A stretch of 64,000 nucleotides of DNA from Branchipolynoe longqiensis. Taxonomy: Eukaryota > Annelida > Polychaeta > Phyllodocida > Polynoidae. Within the stretch, counting starts at the first letter, position 1; the number at the start of each line of letters is the position of its first letter. The stretch lies in assembly GCA_030323885.1 (NCBI GenBank), contig CM059190.1, positions 104,511,856 through 104,575,855 on the forward strand, read 5' to 3'. The position numbers were made by a program, and so were the translations under genes. Shown piece by piece: positions 9,002-20,837 of this stretch. The notes beneath the pieces are model-generated. The model had not been told where the DNA came from, did not search any database, and saw nothing but the letters and a program-made list of their open reading frames with translations.

Positions 9002-11367
9002 GGTCTCAGCCTAGACAGTATGTCTGCCCATACATTAGAAGCACCTGCAAAGTAATGAATTGGGTCTGAATATTCAGCCAGTAACACGGCCCATCGTTGC
9101 AGGCGGCTGTTCTTCATTTCTTTCTGAAACAAACATTTTAATGGCTTATGATCAGTGTAGATCACAAACTCAACACCATACAGATAAGGTCTTAATTTGA
9201 TGAGTGCAAATATCATTGCACATGCCTCTTTTTCAATGGTGGGATAGTTCAGCTGGGCTGTATTCAACCTCCCACTAATCAAATGTACTGGCCTTTCTAT
9301 CCCATTCTCATCTTCTCTTACCAATATAGCACATATACTGTAATCTGAAGCATCTGTATAGAGCTTATACGTTTTTTTAGGATCTGGAAATTTGAGTATC
9401 ACACAGTCCAAAAGGAGCTGTTTTAACTCACCCCAGGCTTTTTGGCACTCAGCCCCCCACTCAAATTTCACTGAGTTTTTGGTCATATGGGTCAGTGGTG
9501 CTACTACATCGGCATAATTAACCATTAATTGTCGATAATATTTGGCAGATCCCAGCACACAGCACACTCCCTTTTTGTCAGTGGGAGGGGCCATATCTCT
9601 GATTGCAGCAACATTATCAGGATCTGCTTTCAGACCTTCAGCACACACCACAAAACCCAACAGCTTAACCTCTCTCAGGCCAAATGAGCATTTTGATTCT
9701 TTAATGACCAGGCCAGCCTCCTCTAGGGTGGCCAAGACCTCTGCCACATGAGCCCTGTCCTGATTCTCATTCCGGGAATAGATGACTATGTCATCTAGGT
9801 AGATTAGGCATGACTTCCCCAAGAACTTTGCCAGAACTGAGTTCATCATGCGTTGGAATACTGCAGGTGCATTAGTCAGGCCAAACTGCATTCTTTTAAA
9901 CTGAAACAGTCCCCTGTGGGTACTGATTGCAGTCTTTTCCCTGCTGTTTGGGTGCATTCTCACCTGCCAATAGCCTGATTTTAGATCTATTGTAGTGAAG
10001 ACTTTTGCATCTGTGAGTTGATCAAAGATGTCTTGGATTCTGGGTAGTGGGTAAGCATCTTTATGAGTCACCTCATTTAAGCGCCTATAATCCCCACATA
10101 ACCTAATAGACCTATCCTTTTTCGGTACAACCATTACAGTGCGTGCCCATGCACTGCGACTGGGTTCTATTATATCCTCTTTCAACATCTTCTCCAATTC
10201 TTCCTCTACCAATTTCATTTTTGAGAGTGGAATCCTATATGGCCTTTGATTAATTGGGCGTGCATCCCCAGTATCTATGGTCATTTCCACTACATCTGCA
10301 GTATTTAGAGCAGCCCCCTGGAGGGGGAACACCCTTGGGAACCTCTGCCTCCAGTATTCTACCTCCTCTACTGCCCCTGCCACACTAGCACATGTAGATT
10401 CTGTCCCTATCCACCTGTGCTCCTCCCCATTCAGGATAATACTCATATCTGAATAGGACAGCATGGCATTACATTGCTGCATGACATCTGTCCCAATCAG
10501 GATATCATGTTGAAACTCTCCCACTACACAGAAATCACATTCAACTCCCACCAGGGTGACCTTCCCCACTCCCCTTGTAGGAATCAAGTGTCCTGAAAGT
10601 GAGCGAAGCCTCAAACCCTGCTGTAGTTGACCCCTTGCATATCCTCTCAATTTGAGAGCATTGTATACTTTACTCTTTATCATGCTCTTACTGGCACCAG
10701 TATCAATTAAACCTGAATATGAAATTCCGCAAAATTCCACTTGAATACATGGTCTTAAATCTGATGCCTGTCCTAGTTTCCTGACTGTGTGGGACCTGCT
10801 CTTCTTGGTGTGGCCTTGGTGTCTGCACCTCTCTTGGTGAGCAACTATATAATCACGGTGGTAGTTATATGCACAATAACTACACCTGACTGTATCTCGC
10901 CCTGGACCCTGGTAAGGCTGTCGAGGGGCACGTCCCACTACTTGATGTGGCACCCTCCTTCTCTCACCCCTATTGACATTAGCATTGACGGCCAGTGCTT
11001 GTGCAGTCTGCACCACCACTGTTGATGGTGGGGCTGGTGCTCCAGCCAACTGGGCAGCCTGTACTGGCCGCTCAGTGTGCTCTGCCATCATTTTTCTGAG
11101 ACTTTTAATCTCACCCTGGAGCGTCTTAAATGCCGCCCTATCTGCACTACCACTTGCTTCTACCCTTGCATGACCTTCCATAGCTCCTATCTCCATGGGT
11201 TCCTCCTGTCTATGGGCCCCAGTCAGCCTGCCTCCTGGGCCTGCCAGGCCTTCCTCATTTTCACTGGCTACAGACATGGCTGCCTCTAGGCTAACTGCCC
11301 TGGCCAGGTGTACATTCAGCCTGACCACTGGCTCAATTAAAGAGTCCTCAAACTTCTTAATTACCAT
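8995..11367 (-). pseudogene. Ty3/Gypsy gag end, protease, reverse transcriptase and RNase H, second body
   Basis: A 790-codon open frame. In order: end of gag with an unusual C-x2-C...H...H...C finger (CSYCAYNYHRDYIVAHQERC, about residues 162-183); an aspartic protease with GLIDTGASKS (about 218-227); a reverse transcriptase with LCGDYRRLNEVT, FTTIDLKSGYWQVRM, QFGLTNAPAVFQRMM and the catalytic YLDD at about 523-526 (DNA 9790-9801); then RNase H with KLYTDASDYS, PTIEKEACAM and YTDHKPLKCL. This is the only complete RT of the family in the window. The frame is separated from gag by a one-base deletion near 11383 and from integrase by one near 8999; the other copy lacks both. In an intact element gag and pol would therefore share one frame up to the integrase finger. 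Confidence 0.92.
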
Positions 11368-12035
11368 GCCATGGACTGCACCAGCTTGGCCAGCCCTTTA
11401 TCTGGCCATGCCCTCTGTACTGCCATACTGTATCGCATACAGTACGCCGACATCAGCTCCCCTTTCTCTTGCTTGAGTGAGAATACTATGTCAATTAGGG
11501 CAGTGGCTTCCCTGGCTGTTAAGAACAGCCCAACCAGGCATTCCCGGACCGCCTCCCATGAGCTGTTAGCATCATCTTCATATACTGAATATATGACCTC
11601 ATGGAGGTTGCCCCTAGAATGGCTGAGTGCAAACTTCACTACATCTGCCCCCCTTGCTTCTGACACTCTACCTGCCCGGCCTACCTGCTCAACCCAAGTC
11701 CTCAGTGCTCCCAGGTCTGACCCATCCACAGTGGCTATCTGTCTTCCCTGGTCCTTAAGGTCCCTTACAGCCCTCTCATCTACTTTAACTCGATCTCTCC
11801 CTAGCGCCAGGCGCTCCTCTCTCATCATTCTCTCTTCTAGGATCTGTGCATGCTCTTGGTTGGACCCAGTCCCATGTCCCCTGTTTTCTCTGAGCACTCT
11901 GGCCTGGGCTTCCAACTGTCCAGCTGCATATTTGGTTAAATATACTAGCCGATCCCCATCTGTGGGTATCTCCCCTGAGGCTACCCCAAGTGTGAACCAG
12001 TCGGCAAACCCTCTATTTAATTCTGCTTCTGCCAT
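11361..12035 (-). pseudogene. Ty3/Gypsy gag, N-terminal part, second body
   Basis: Gag forms the particle that packages the element RNA. The start codon at 12033-12035 opens with MAEAELNRGFADWFTLGV. A helical, charged middle follows (QARVLRENRGHG, EERLALGRDRVKVDER) and then a capsid-like part (ALRTWVEQVGRAGR, KFALSHSRGNLHEVIYSV, LVGLFLTAREATALIDIV). A deleted base near 11383 shifts the frame, so this ORF ends in LVQSMAW while the sequence continues in the next frame. The same region of the first body at 27555 is about as long and clearly homologous. The leader that should precede gag is missing: the LTR abuts the start codon within about 15 bp. Confidence 0.88.
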
Positions 12036-12049
12036 TGTGATATCTGTAC

Positions 12050-13920
12050 TACTACTGGCTAGTTATTTTCAGTTCTTCAAGTCAATTTAACATCACACAT
12101 GTTATTTTAGCATAAAAGCACGTTATTTTAGCAATAAATACAATATTTTAGCATTAAATACGTTAATTTAATCTGAAATCGGACGAGAAACGGACAAGAA
12201 CTGACTGAGCGCCGAATTTAACAATATATAAATTTGTATTATTCTTTACGCCGGCTAGAAGCGGACTGAGCCATCATGTGGTTCTGGCGGCGACGCGCGC
12301 ACACCACGGCCTTCCCGAATTTCAACTTATATATAAATTTATATCGTTCTTTAACCCGAACCGTCGGCACCGGGCACACCCGCAACGACCTTCCCGAATT
12401 AAAAATAATACATAAATCTATACCATTCTTTAACACAGAGCCGGTGGCGTCGCGCACCACTACTAACGGCCTTCCCTTAATCGTTTTTGGATTAGATATG
12501 AAGTTACCATCGCGCGCCCACCCTTATTTAATTCTTTCTGATTGCAATTAGTTTATATGTAATTCTATATATTGGGCCAGAACCGGACGAAAAACAGACT
12601 CAGCTCATCCTAGCACTCTATCAAGTTCTTCCTTATTTTCAGTATTTCTTCTCTCCTTGCTACTCTACTCTCATGCCTCTTCTTCATCATTTCTTTACTC
12701 CTTGCTGCTCTGATCCTGTGCCTCCTTTCCCTTCTCCTTTCTTCTGCCCTTTCTGCCCTGATCCGTGCCACTATCCTGTCAAACTCTTCATCCAACAATC
12801 ATACCCTTTCTTCCCTTTCTCTTATCTTATTCAAGGCCTCCTGGTCTTCCATTGTTACATATATACATATATCAACAATAGTATCAACACATATATATTA
12901 AAGTTCACACCTTCTTATTCATTTCATGTATTGTGTGAGTGCAGGCGGTGTGTATGCCATGTGGTTGAGCACCCGATGCTACTACAATACTCTTCCCCTT
13001 CATATCACCTGTGATGCAGTCATACTAAACCAATAGTATCAACTTATCAACCAACACTAACCAATACTAAGGAAGAAAGGATGGCAAGTCACACGGATAG
13101 ACAGTGAGGGTGTTGTGCTTTAATCAAGTTAATGACACCAACACCTGCTCACCTACCAGTGACCCATCAGCCTAACCCCTCACCTTCTACAGTCCACACC
13201 TTGTCTCATCAACTTAGCCTGTATACTGAAAGCAGTGCCTACAGCCCATGGGGCAGGAGTCCTATGGCTGTGTATACACTCAATTTGAATAGGTGAATTT
13301 GGCTAGCATCAGACAGAGTGTCTGGGGTTCCTGTCTCACTCAAGAGCCAGGAGTAGAGTGATCCCTCTTCAGAGTGTCTGGAGAAGTTTCTTGAATAATT
13401 AATTAGAATGACACCTGTGTGGCCATGATAGGCCAAGGGGGGTCAGGCAACCGGATCTCCCACAGCCAGCCAATCAGACACTCCCCAACAGACTGGCCAG
13501 TGCAATGCCCTAATATGGGGGGTTGCCACCCAAAACCAGCCTGCAGGGTGTGGCTCTAAGGAATGTAGTATGGCTGGTGTGCTTGGCCCTGGGTCCCGTA
13601 GGGGCAGATAGTTGCATACAGTTACAATTAGATATATATATGTATATACCAAAAATGTCCTTTTTCTCAAATTGCATTCTTTATGAATACATAGAGGAAC
13701 ATTTAATCGACCTTGACCTGCTTCATATATAAGAACATCTCTTCATTAACTTTAGGCATCATGCATGAACATATATCTCACATAGTTTATATCATGTCAT
13801 CATAGGAGTGGGGGCACCATTGCTTTTAGATTACATAACCTTCTCCCCACTCCAAGCCCAAGAATAAAAATGCTCTCTGTCAATATATAATTCTTTACCG
13901 AAAATCCGTATATTTTTACA
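12050..13920 (-). repeat. LTR shared by the two Ty3/Gypsy bodies (3' LTR of the env-bearing copy)
   Basis: Highly similar to the LTR at 28350-30567, apart from about 300 bp present only in the latter and the loss of some 27 bp at its internal end. On the minus strand it starts TGTAAAAATATACGG at 13920, directly after a purine-rich tract (13921-13940), which is what a 3' LTR requires. On its other side, a deletion has joined it straight to gag of the second body, removing the LTR end, the primer-binding site and the leader (compare 27541-28376). Confidence 0.85.
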
Positions 13921-13940
13921 ATGTCCCTCTTCCATTTCTA
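13921..13940 (-). promoter_or_regulatory. Polypurine tract of the env-bearing Ty3/Gypsy element
   Basis: On the minus strand the tract reads AAATGGAAGAGGGACAT immediately before the LTR start TGTAAAAA. This is the site from which plus-strand DNA synthesis starts in LTR retrotransposons. It marks the LTR at 12050-13920 as the 3' LTR of the copy lying at higher coordinates. Confidence 0.72.
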
Positions 13941-16900
13941 CTTGCGCAAAAACGGCCAAGATAAATGGAAGCCCTTAAACATTATGTCTGCCATACAGTG
14001 GAGCAATATATATTTTTATTAGACTTTATACATTTCGGAAACCTTCTCATTCGAATGCCCGCGCATTGTATTTTAACTTAATTATATTCTCCATGGTATT
14101 GGCCACTCCTCCCATCGTCACTGTCAAAGTTTTTCTATCAAGTTGTCTGTCTTCCCCCAGTTCTCCACCACCTTGGGGACCATTCCTATCTATCAGTAAT
14201 GGTTTTAGACAAGAACAGCCCCAAAATCTACATTAGAATGGCGGTCCCAATGTAGACGGTGGCTTTGAACCGGTTATCCTGCTACTTATCTATATTAGTT
14301 CTACTCCCCCCATACATAATATTAAATTTATATTTATAAAGGCTGTCTTTTATCCTCTTGTCACTGTCCATGCTGTGTCTGCTAATTCTCTTGCGCGCCC
14401 ATGCCCCCTTTTAAAACTCATGATAATAAAAAAATAGTCTAACAAAATAGGGTAAGCAGGACAGAATAGCAACACAAGCAGGGAACCATGACAGGTCAGA
14501 TCTTGGACAAGACAATCAGAACAACATGTCATTCAGTAGTGATTGATCCCATCAACCAAGTTTCGACTACTGTAGTTTTTTGCAGTACTTGCTTCACTCG
14601 ATCATCGACCTTATATTTTAGCGCTTAATCGGATTTGGCAAACGCGGTCATCCAGTCCCACATTGATACACCTGTCCCTCCATTTTGACCTCACCGACTA
14701 TGAACTGTAAGAAACCTGAGACGTCGATGGTAGATGCTCAGCAGGTCCTTATTGAGTTAACATTGCGGATCTCGCCTTATGGGCAAACAAGTACCAGCAA
14801 TACACCCGTCCATCCATTTTGACCTCACCGACTATGAACTGTAAGGAACCTGAAGACGTCGATGGTAGACGCGCAATTTTTCGACAGGTCATTCTTGCGT
14901 TAACATTGCGGATCTCGCCTTATGGGAAAACAAGGTTTAAGCGGTTTGGCTCGATGACCTAATTTTTAGGGACTGTTTTCTTGCAACTTAGAACCAAATC
15001 TTCGATCTCACCAAATACAAGTCGTATTATGTCGAGTTAGAGGCAAATAATGAATCAATTTGTCTTTTTGTGCCTTCTGTACAATGATAAAGCATCCATA
15101 TCCATATTAACACATATAATCGCGGCAATCAAATTTCATATACGACAGCGTTAACTCGGCGGCGTACTTGTAACAAGCAATGACAGTGCATAGAACCCAT
15201 CCAATCTGTTCTTCAGCAGTGATTGACTCAATCGCTCATCGACCCGACTGGTCCATCAATCCAACATCAATCAAATGACCCGAATCAATCAGATGACTCG
15301 ACTCACTCAAAAGACTTGAACCAATCAAATGAACTCAATCATTTCCTACTTCAATGGTTGTCCTAACCAACCACTGGTCCCATCACTCCAGTGACTCTCC
15401 AAATCATTGACCCCGTCAATCCTTGCCCAAGATCAATCAAGTGATCCGAATCAATCAGATGACCAGAATCACTCAAATGATTCGAATTCACCAAATGAAA
15501 CCAATCATTTCTTCCATCAATGGTTGCCCTAACCAACCACTGGTCCCGTCACTTCCAGTGACTCTCTGAATCATTGACCCCGTCAATCCTCGCCCACGAT
15601 CAATCCAATGATCCTATCCCTTTGCCTACTGTGGCACCCGAGCGGCGATGCCCACACCAGTGGTGTGCACAGTGTCGTGAGCCCACGCATGTCTGCAGCC
15701 TGTCCTGCACCGCATACCACCGATTGGACGCTTGTAAGCGGATTACGGATCCAAGATTAAATCGTGATAGCACGCGCACCGTGATCAGTGCCTGCACCTC
15801 ATTGGATCTATCCAAAAACCACATCCTTGGTTCAACAAAAAAATTCTGACTGGTGCTCGGATCACGTCCCTGCCGCACACTAACCTACAAGTACATGTAA
15901 ATGGAGGGAGGCGGTGAACACACAGCGCGTCACCGTACCGTCCGCCCTACTCTAAGTCGTCTTCCTCTCATATTTCCCATCGCACATGCAAACTCGTTCC
16001 TCCTACACTTACGTCGTCTTTCACTCGCATTTCTACCATCATACACATGGACTCGTCCCTGCCGGACAGCATTGTCCGGTTCGATTACATGAGCAGCCCG
16101 AGGCGCGAACTCGTCTATGCCTCAGTCTGCGCCCAATGGGTCAGGTGGCCGCTAAGACCTTCCCATGGCTATATCCACGCCAGTTTCATGCAAGCAGGAA
16201 TCAGAGAGGTGCATAATGTTTAATTAAATCCTCTCCCCCTTACTTTGCTACTGCGGGTTCTTTGCAAGCAGGAATCCGAGGAAAGACCAATTGCTATAAT
16301 TAGCTTCCCCCCCAATACTTGTATTCTAACGAGCAGGAATCCGAGAGGCACCTAATGTCTAATTAAATCCTCCCCCCCCCTTTACTTGTTCATTGTGGGT
16401 TGGGCGGGGAGCCTAATTTCCCGTAATTCCCAAATCCCCCGAGCATTACCAGGGTCCCGAGTTAGCTACCCGTCGACCGACCGAAAGGCTTGGGAAGGGC
16501 TAGGAGTAGGTGACTAGAAATCCTTGATGGCAAGCCCCAGCGGTTCCGAGCGACTCTCACTCCGTTCAATTACACCTCGGTCAATTCCGACCGGATACTT
16601 CTGCCGAATGAGGTCATTACTTTGTCTTGAAATTTATACAACGTCCCTGCTCATCCCCCTCAATTTGGTTCTGACACACGAGAAGTGCATACAATATGCG
16701 GGATAACACTACCCCTAGTAGACAGCTCAGAAACGTTTACATAACTACGCAAATTACACCACGTCCCTGCTCCTCCCCAATGTTTTATGGTTCAGACGCA
16801 CCAGAGTGCATATACCTGCACAATACACACTAACCCTTACAAAAACAGTTCAGAAAAACCTGTCAACAACCACCCACATTATAGAGCGTCCCTGCTCCTC

Positions 16901-16955
16901 CCCAACCTTTATGGTTCAGACGCACCGACAGTGTACACACATGTTGGCAACCCTC
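13941..16955 (-). other. Repeat-rich 3' non-coding region between env and 3' LTR
   Basis: No recognisable gene. It holds several short tandem duplications: two ~134-bp units at about 14671-14930 (each with CATTTTGACCTCACCGACTA); two ~170-bp units at about 15256-15600 (CAATGGTTGYCCTAACCAAC); GAGCAGGAATCCGAGAG units with TAATTAAATCCTC at about 16190-16390; and three ~122-bp units at about 16638-16945 (CGTCCCTGCTCCTCCCCAA). A 92-codon minus frame at 15600-15878 has a Cys/His cluster (CVGSRHCAHHWCGH) but no other support. It is assigned to the element only because it lies between env and the polypurine tract. Confidence 0.6.
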
Positions 16956-18969
16956 TTACGCCCTATACGGGAGCGCACCCAGCTCCAATAGTGAGCCCTG
17001 CGGCTTATACCTCAATATAGGATCCCCATGGATCATCGACGGGGAGGGAGGGGGCAGCTCTTTGGATTCATAGACTACCGCCTCCCTACACTCCGGCACC
17101 ATGCCTTGACCTTTCCTTGGGCGTCTGCACTTCTTACAACGAGCTTGGCACCTGTAATACGAATACAACGTACCACACAACACGATTACCCCGGCCACTG
17201 ACAACAAACAATACCACAGTATACTAAAATGTTCAATACGGACGTAATCGTCCGGTACCTGCACTAGATTGTTCATCGACATCAGGGGAACCTGTAACTC
17301 CGACAGCCGCTCGAGTTGCTCCTTCATCACGCGGTGGAGAACGGGAGGCCATGAGACATTCAAGGCTGGTAGCTCCAGCCTTGGTGGCATCCGTCGTATG
17401 TTCACGGTCTCATGTTTTACTGTCAATGTTCGCAGAAGCCAACCTCTGCCCTCCACCAAGCACGCCTCCGGCACCTGCAGCAATGTCGGGCCGGTGATCC
17501 TCTGGTTGATTTGAGGCATCCCAGCACAACAAACTATCATGTCAACATGAGGTTCATGGAGAGCAATGCACACATCACTCATGCCCTCCACAGGTGCCAC
17601 AACGGTGGCAGAAACAGTCTTTTGGATCTTTGTGATCGGCAGCTTGCAGTACTCTGTCTTCATCCCCGTCACGAGCGCCGCTTCGCAGGTCTGGTAGGTC
17701 ATCTCCATGGCAGGATAGCACACCATGGGCAGACTGCCCATGCAAGCTTCTGGATAGAAGCTCGCCTTCCTTCCTGTGCTCACTGCGACCATGGGCTTCC
17801 CCACCACGGTCTTCAAATGTTCGTCGTCTAGCAGCACCGGTAGATACGTCAAGTGGTACGCCGAATACGCCCCCGGATGCACCATCTGCAGTCCCAGGCA
17901 GAAGGCAATCGACGCGCCGGACCCCATACTGCCTCTATCTTTGTGTGTTGGTAGTACCAGTGCAGTGAATGGCCGCGAAACCCGACGTCCCTCGCCGCCT
18001 CCCTAACGAGTGTCAGCTGAGCCGGCAGCAGTAACGACTCCATCAGCATGCCGCGCTCCAGTTGCATCACCATACGATGGTACAACCTCGCTTCGACACA
18101 TAATTGTCCACTACACTCTCCAGTTCTTCTACAGCCAGCCTCACTCGCTGCAGCAGCTGTACGTCATTGGCGGCGATCGTCATGTTCCTTGCTGCATTCC
18201 GTGCCAAGGCTATTATATGCTCCACGACCTCAATGTGCTCCGCTAATTGCAACTGGATATTTCGTGTTCTATTCATAATGGAAAGCATGTGCAATTGGTT
18301 ATGCTTCAGGGCCTGCGTCTGTAGGCTGTGGATGGCCATAGCCTGCTGCACTTTGTTCAGTTGTGCCTGGCTTACCGTACCAAACAGCCACGATGCGCCA
18401 CCCCTACTGCATTAACCAGTCCCCGTTTAGGCCGTTTAGTCACCAACTGTAGAAATTCTACAGGGTCTTTCTTCATTCTAGCCTGCAGGACCTTGAGCTT
18501 CATGTTCCAATGATGAATATTAGCATACCACCGGTTCTTAGTCAACTTGTCCATATAGCCCCGCACCTGTGAGACCCAGTGCCCCACCAGTGGCCTGTTA
18601 GGCGGTGTGATCAGCACCACCAGTTGCCACACAGCAGACAGCGTCCTCACTTCTCCTTGGCCCTGAACTAGGACACCATCTTCCTTAAATAGGTCAGTGC
18701 TGCTGCCCAGAGGCAGACAACACCAGATGACGCCCACGTGCCAGTACAGAGACCACATGAATCAAGTCGACCTGGATATTAACTCGCAGTCTCTGAGCGA
18801 TAAGTTTCCGGAAATCACGTCCCGCAGCACTATACGAATAGTGCAACTGGGCAGATCTGCTTATCAGCCCCAACACCGCTATATCCGACGAACACTCACA
18901 TGATATCCTTTGAAAACTAAAAACCGCTGCAATCCAGATGGATAACTCCTGAATGCAATGTGAGCGCAC
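16956..18969 (-). pseudogene. Envelope-like glycoprotein of F-protein/errantivirus type, broken
   Basis: In relatives this membrane protein lets an LTR element form infectious particles. The reading is split over at least five minus-strand frames: 18694-18969, 18372-18758, 18067-18351 with its in-frame upstream extension, 17849-18085 and 16956-17927. Seen in order: a hydrophobic signal-like start (IWIAAVFSF); a GEVRTLSAVWQLVVL block like the N-terminal part of F-type envelopes; a basic furin-like site KRPKR followed by GLVN; an LFGT motif in the next frame about 20 residues on; a heptad-like stretch with many Leu/Val/Ile; a Cys-rich ectodomain; and one transmembrane segment near 17140-17216 (ILWYCLLSVAGVIVLCG) with a Cys-rich, basic cytoplasmic tail. 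The cleavage site, LFGT and layout are features of the F-type envelopes of errantiviruses and baculoviruses. The copy cannot encode one protein as it stands. Confidence 0.72.
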
Positions 18970-20837
18970 CCCGGAGCTTCCCGAATCAAAAACAAACCTA
19001 AATTTCAGTCTTTAAAACACGTCTTAGCTTCCAGAATACGCACTCAATGACTTGTCACCGTATTGTTCAAAATTACTGCAACGCAGACTGTCGGTGGGGC
19101 TTCCTATCACGACGCTCGCTGCCCAATGCACTACAGTCCCGCATCGTCCTCTGATGTGTACGCTCCTGTGCACTAGCGGACACTCTCCAGCTTCCCGAAC
19201 ATCGTCTGGATGACTCTTCACCAATGTGGTCTATTTTAACAAATATTGTTCGCACTAATCGGTCTTGCTTGATGCTGCGTGCTGTTATCTCACCGCATCG
19301 TCTTCTGACTTGCATGTTCCAGTGCACTACCGGATACTCTTCAGCTTCCCGAACAGCGCTTGGTGAAATTTCACAAAATCGATGATATTTGTTCATACTA
19401 ATCGGTCGCGGCTGGCGCTGCACGCTACTACCGCACTGCGTTTTTTTCAAGCGTGCAGGTTCCAGTGCACTAGAGAACACTCTCCAGCCTCCTGAACATC
19501 GCTTGGTGAATTTTCACAAAATCAATGATACTGTTCGCACCAATCGGTCACGGCTGGCGCTGCACGCTACTACCGCATTGCGTCGTCTTCAAGCGTGCAG
19601 GTTCCAGTGCACTAGAGAAGACCCTCCAGCTTCCTGAACATCGCTTGGTGAATTTTCACAAAAATCAATGATATTGTTGACGGCGATCCTCTCAACCTTG
19701 GTGCCCTAATCTGAACGGGGCACCGCGTGGCCTATATCAAGTCTTAGCAGTGTATAGCTGTCCCACACTACTGCACATGCAGGTCAGCCACTCGGCCTCC
19801 CGAACACATACACCTGCCAACTGCTATATATTATATAAACAACCACCGCCGCTGTAACAATATATTCAACTATCACTGTTTGTGCACTGTCTAAACACTC
19901 GCACACTTTCTATCACCCGCTAGGTCGCTGGCTCCTTCTTGGGGTTTTCTGACCCAGCCACGCTGCAGGTAATGAAAACCTTAAATTAAGACAAACACAC
20001 TACTCCGTCCCACACGTCTGTATCAGGAGGGAAAAATCACACGACGTCTGTGCCTTCCTATCCGATTGGCTGTTGGCTTCTTCTTGGGGTTTTTCCTCCT
20101 AGCCACGCTGCAGGCACAGCGAACCCTAAATCAAAGCCAAAACACACTACTCCGTCCCACATGTACGTATCATGAGGGAAAATCACACCAGGTTTGTGTT
20201 GTGTCTTACCCTTCCTATCAATAGGCCAGTGGCTTCTTCTTGGGGTTTTCCGTCCTAGGCACGCCTGCGGTGCCCGAAACCCACGCACAAAACCAACAAA
20301 TTTGATTCGGCCTCCTTCTTGTAGGTGGGGGGGGGGGGGTTGGATCCACACAATGTCCGTGTACTGCCTCCCCGCCGCACGCTCCGTTGACCGAGGATGT
20401 TTACTCTCCTAGCAACACTTAAGGCATGGAACTTATATATATATATATATATATAGAACACCCCACCACGACCCGTCGCTTGCCTGGCTGGAAACCCACA
20501 CAATGTTCGTGTTGACTTCTACCGTTCGACGGTCTGTTGGTGGTTTGTGGTTTCCTGCCCTAGCAACTTATGCAGCACTGGATAACACACAATTGTTCAT
20601 ATATATCAACAACGACAACAAAATATCACTCGATCCAAACTCCACACACTGTTCGTATTGTCTTCCACCGTCCAGACCCGTTATCACATGCCCACAGATA
20701 CAACGACACCCTGCCAAAAGCAAATAAAAATTTCAAAGTTAAAAAATTGTGTGCATTTGGTGAACAAAAATAATTGTCATATACGTACGACGTCCTGCAT
20801 ACATATATAATGTCAACAATCATATAGACTACTGCTT
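18970..20837 (-). repeat. Pol-env spacer made of tandem repeats
   Basis: About 19060-19700 is 4-5 units of ~144 bp (each with TTCCAGTGCACTA, CTCTCCAGCTTCC and GAACATCGCTTGGTGAA). About 19915-20300 is three ~155-bp units (TTCTTGGGGTTTTCC, CACGCTGCAGG, ACTACTCCGTCCCACA), with more diverged relatives to about 20700. A G-run lies at 20327-20339 and an (AT)n tract at 20432-20455. No gene recognised. It probably belongs to the element, as pol and env of the same strand flank it. Confidence 0.7.

Noticed and set aside
7839..13920. The left Gypsy body as an independent, complete element
   Set aside because: It has no 3' LTR and ends inside integrase, and its only LTR is explained as the 3' LTR of the right-hand copy by the polypurine tract.
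15600..15878. Small Cys/His-rich protein in the env 3' region
   Set aside because: 92 codons with a CVGSRHCAHHWCGH cluster, but no homologous second copy, no known motif spacing and tandem repeats nearby. Not listed as a gene.
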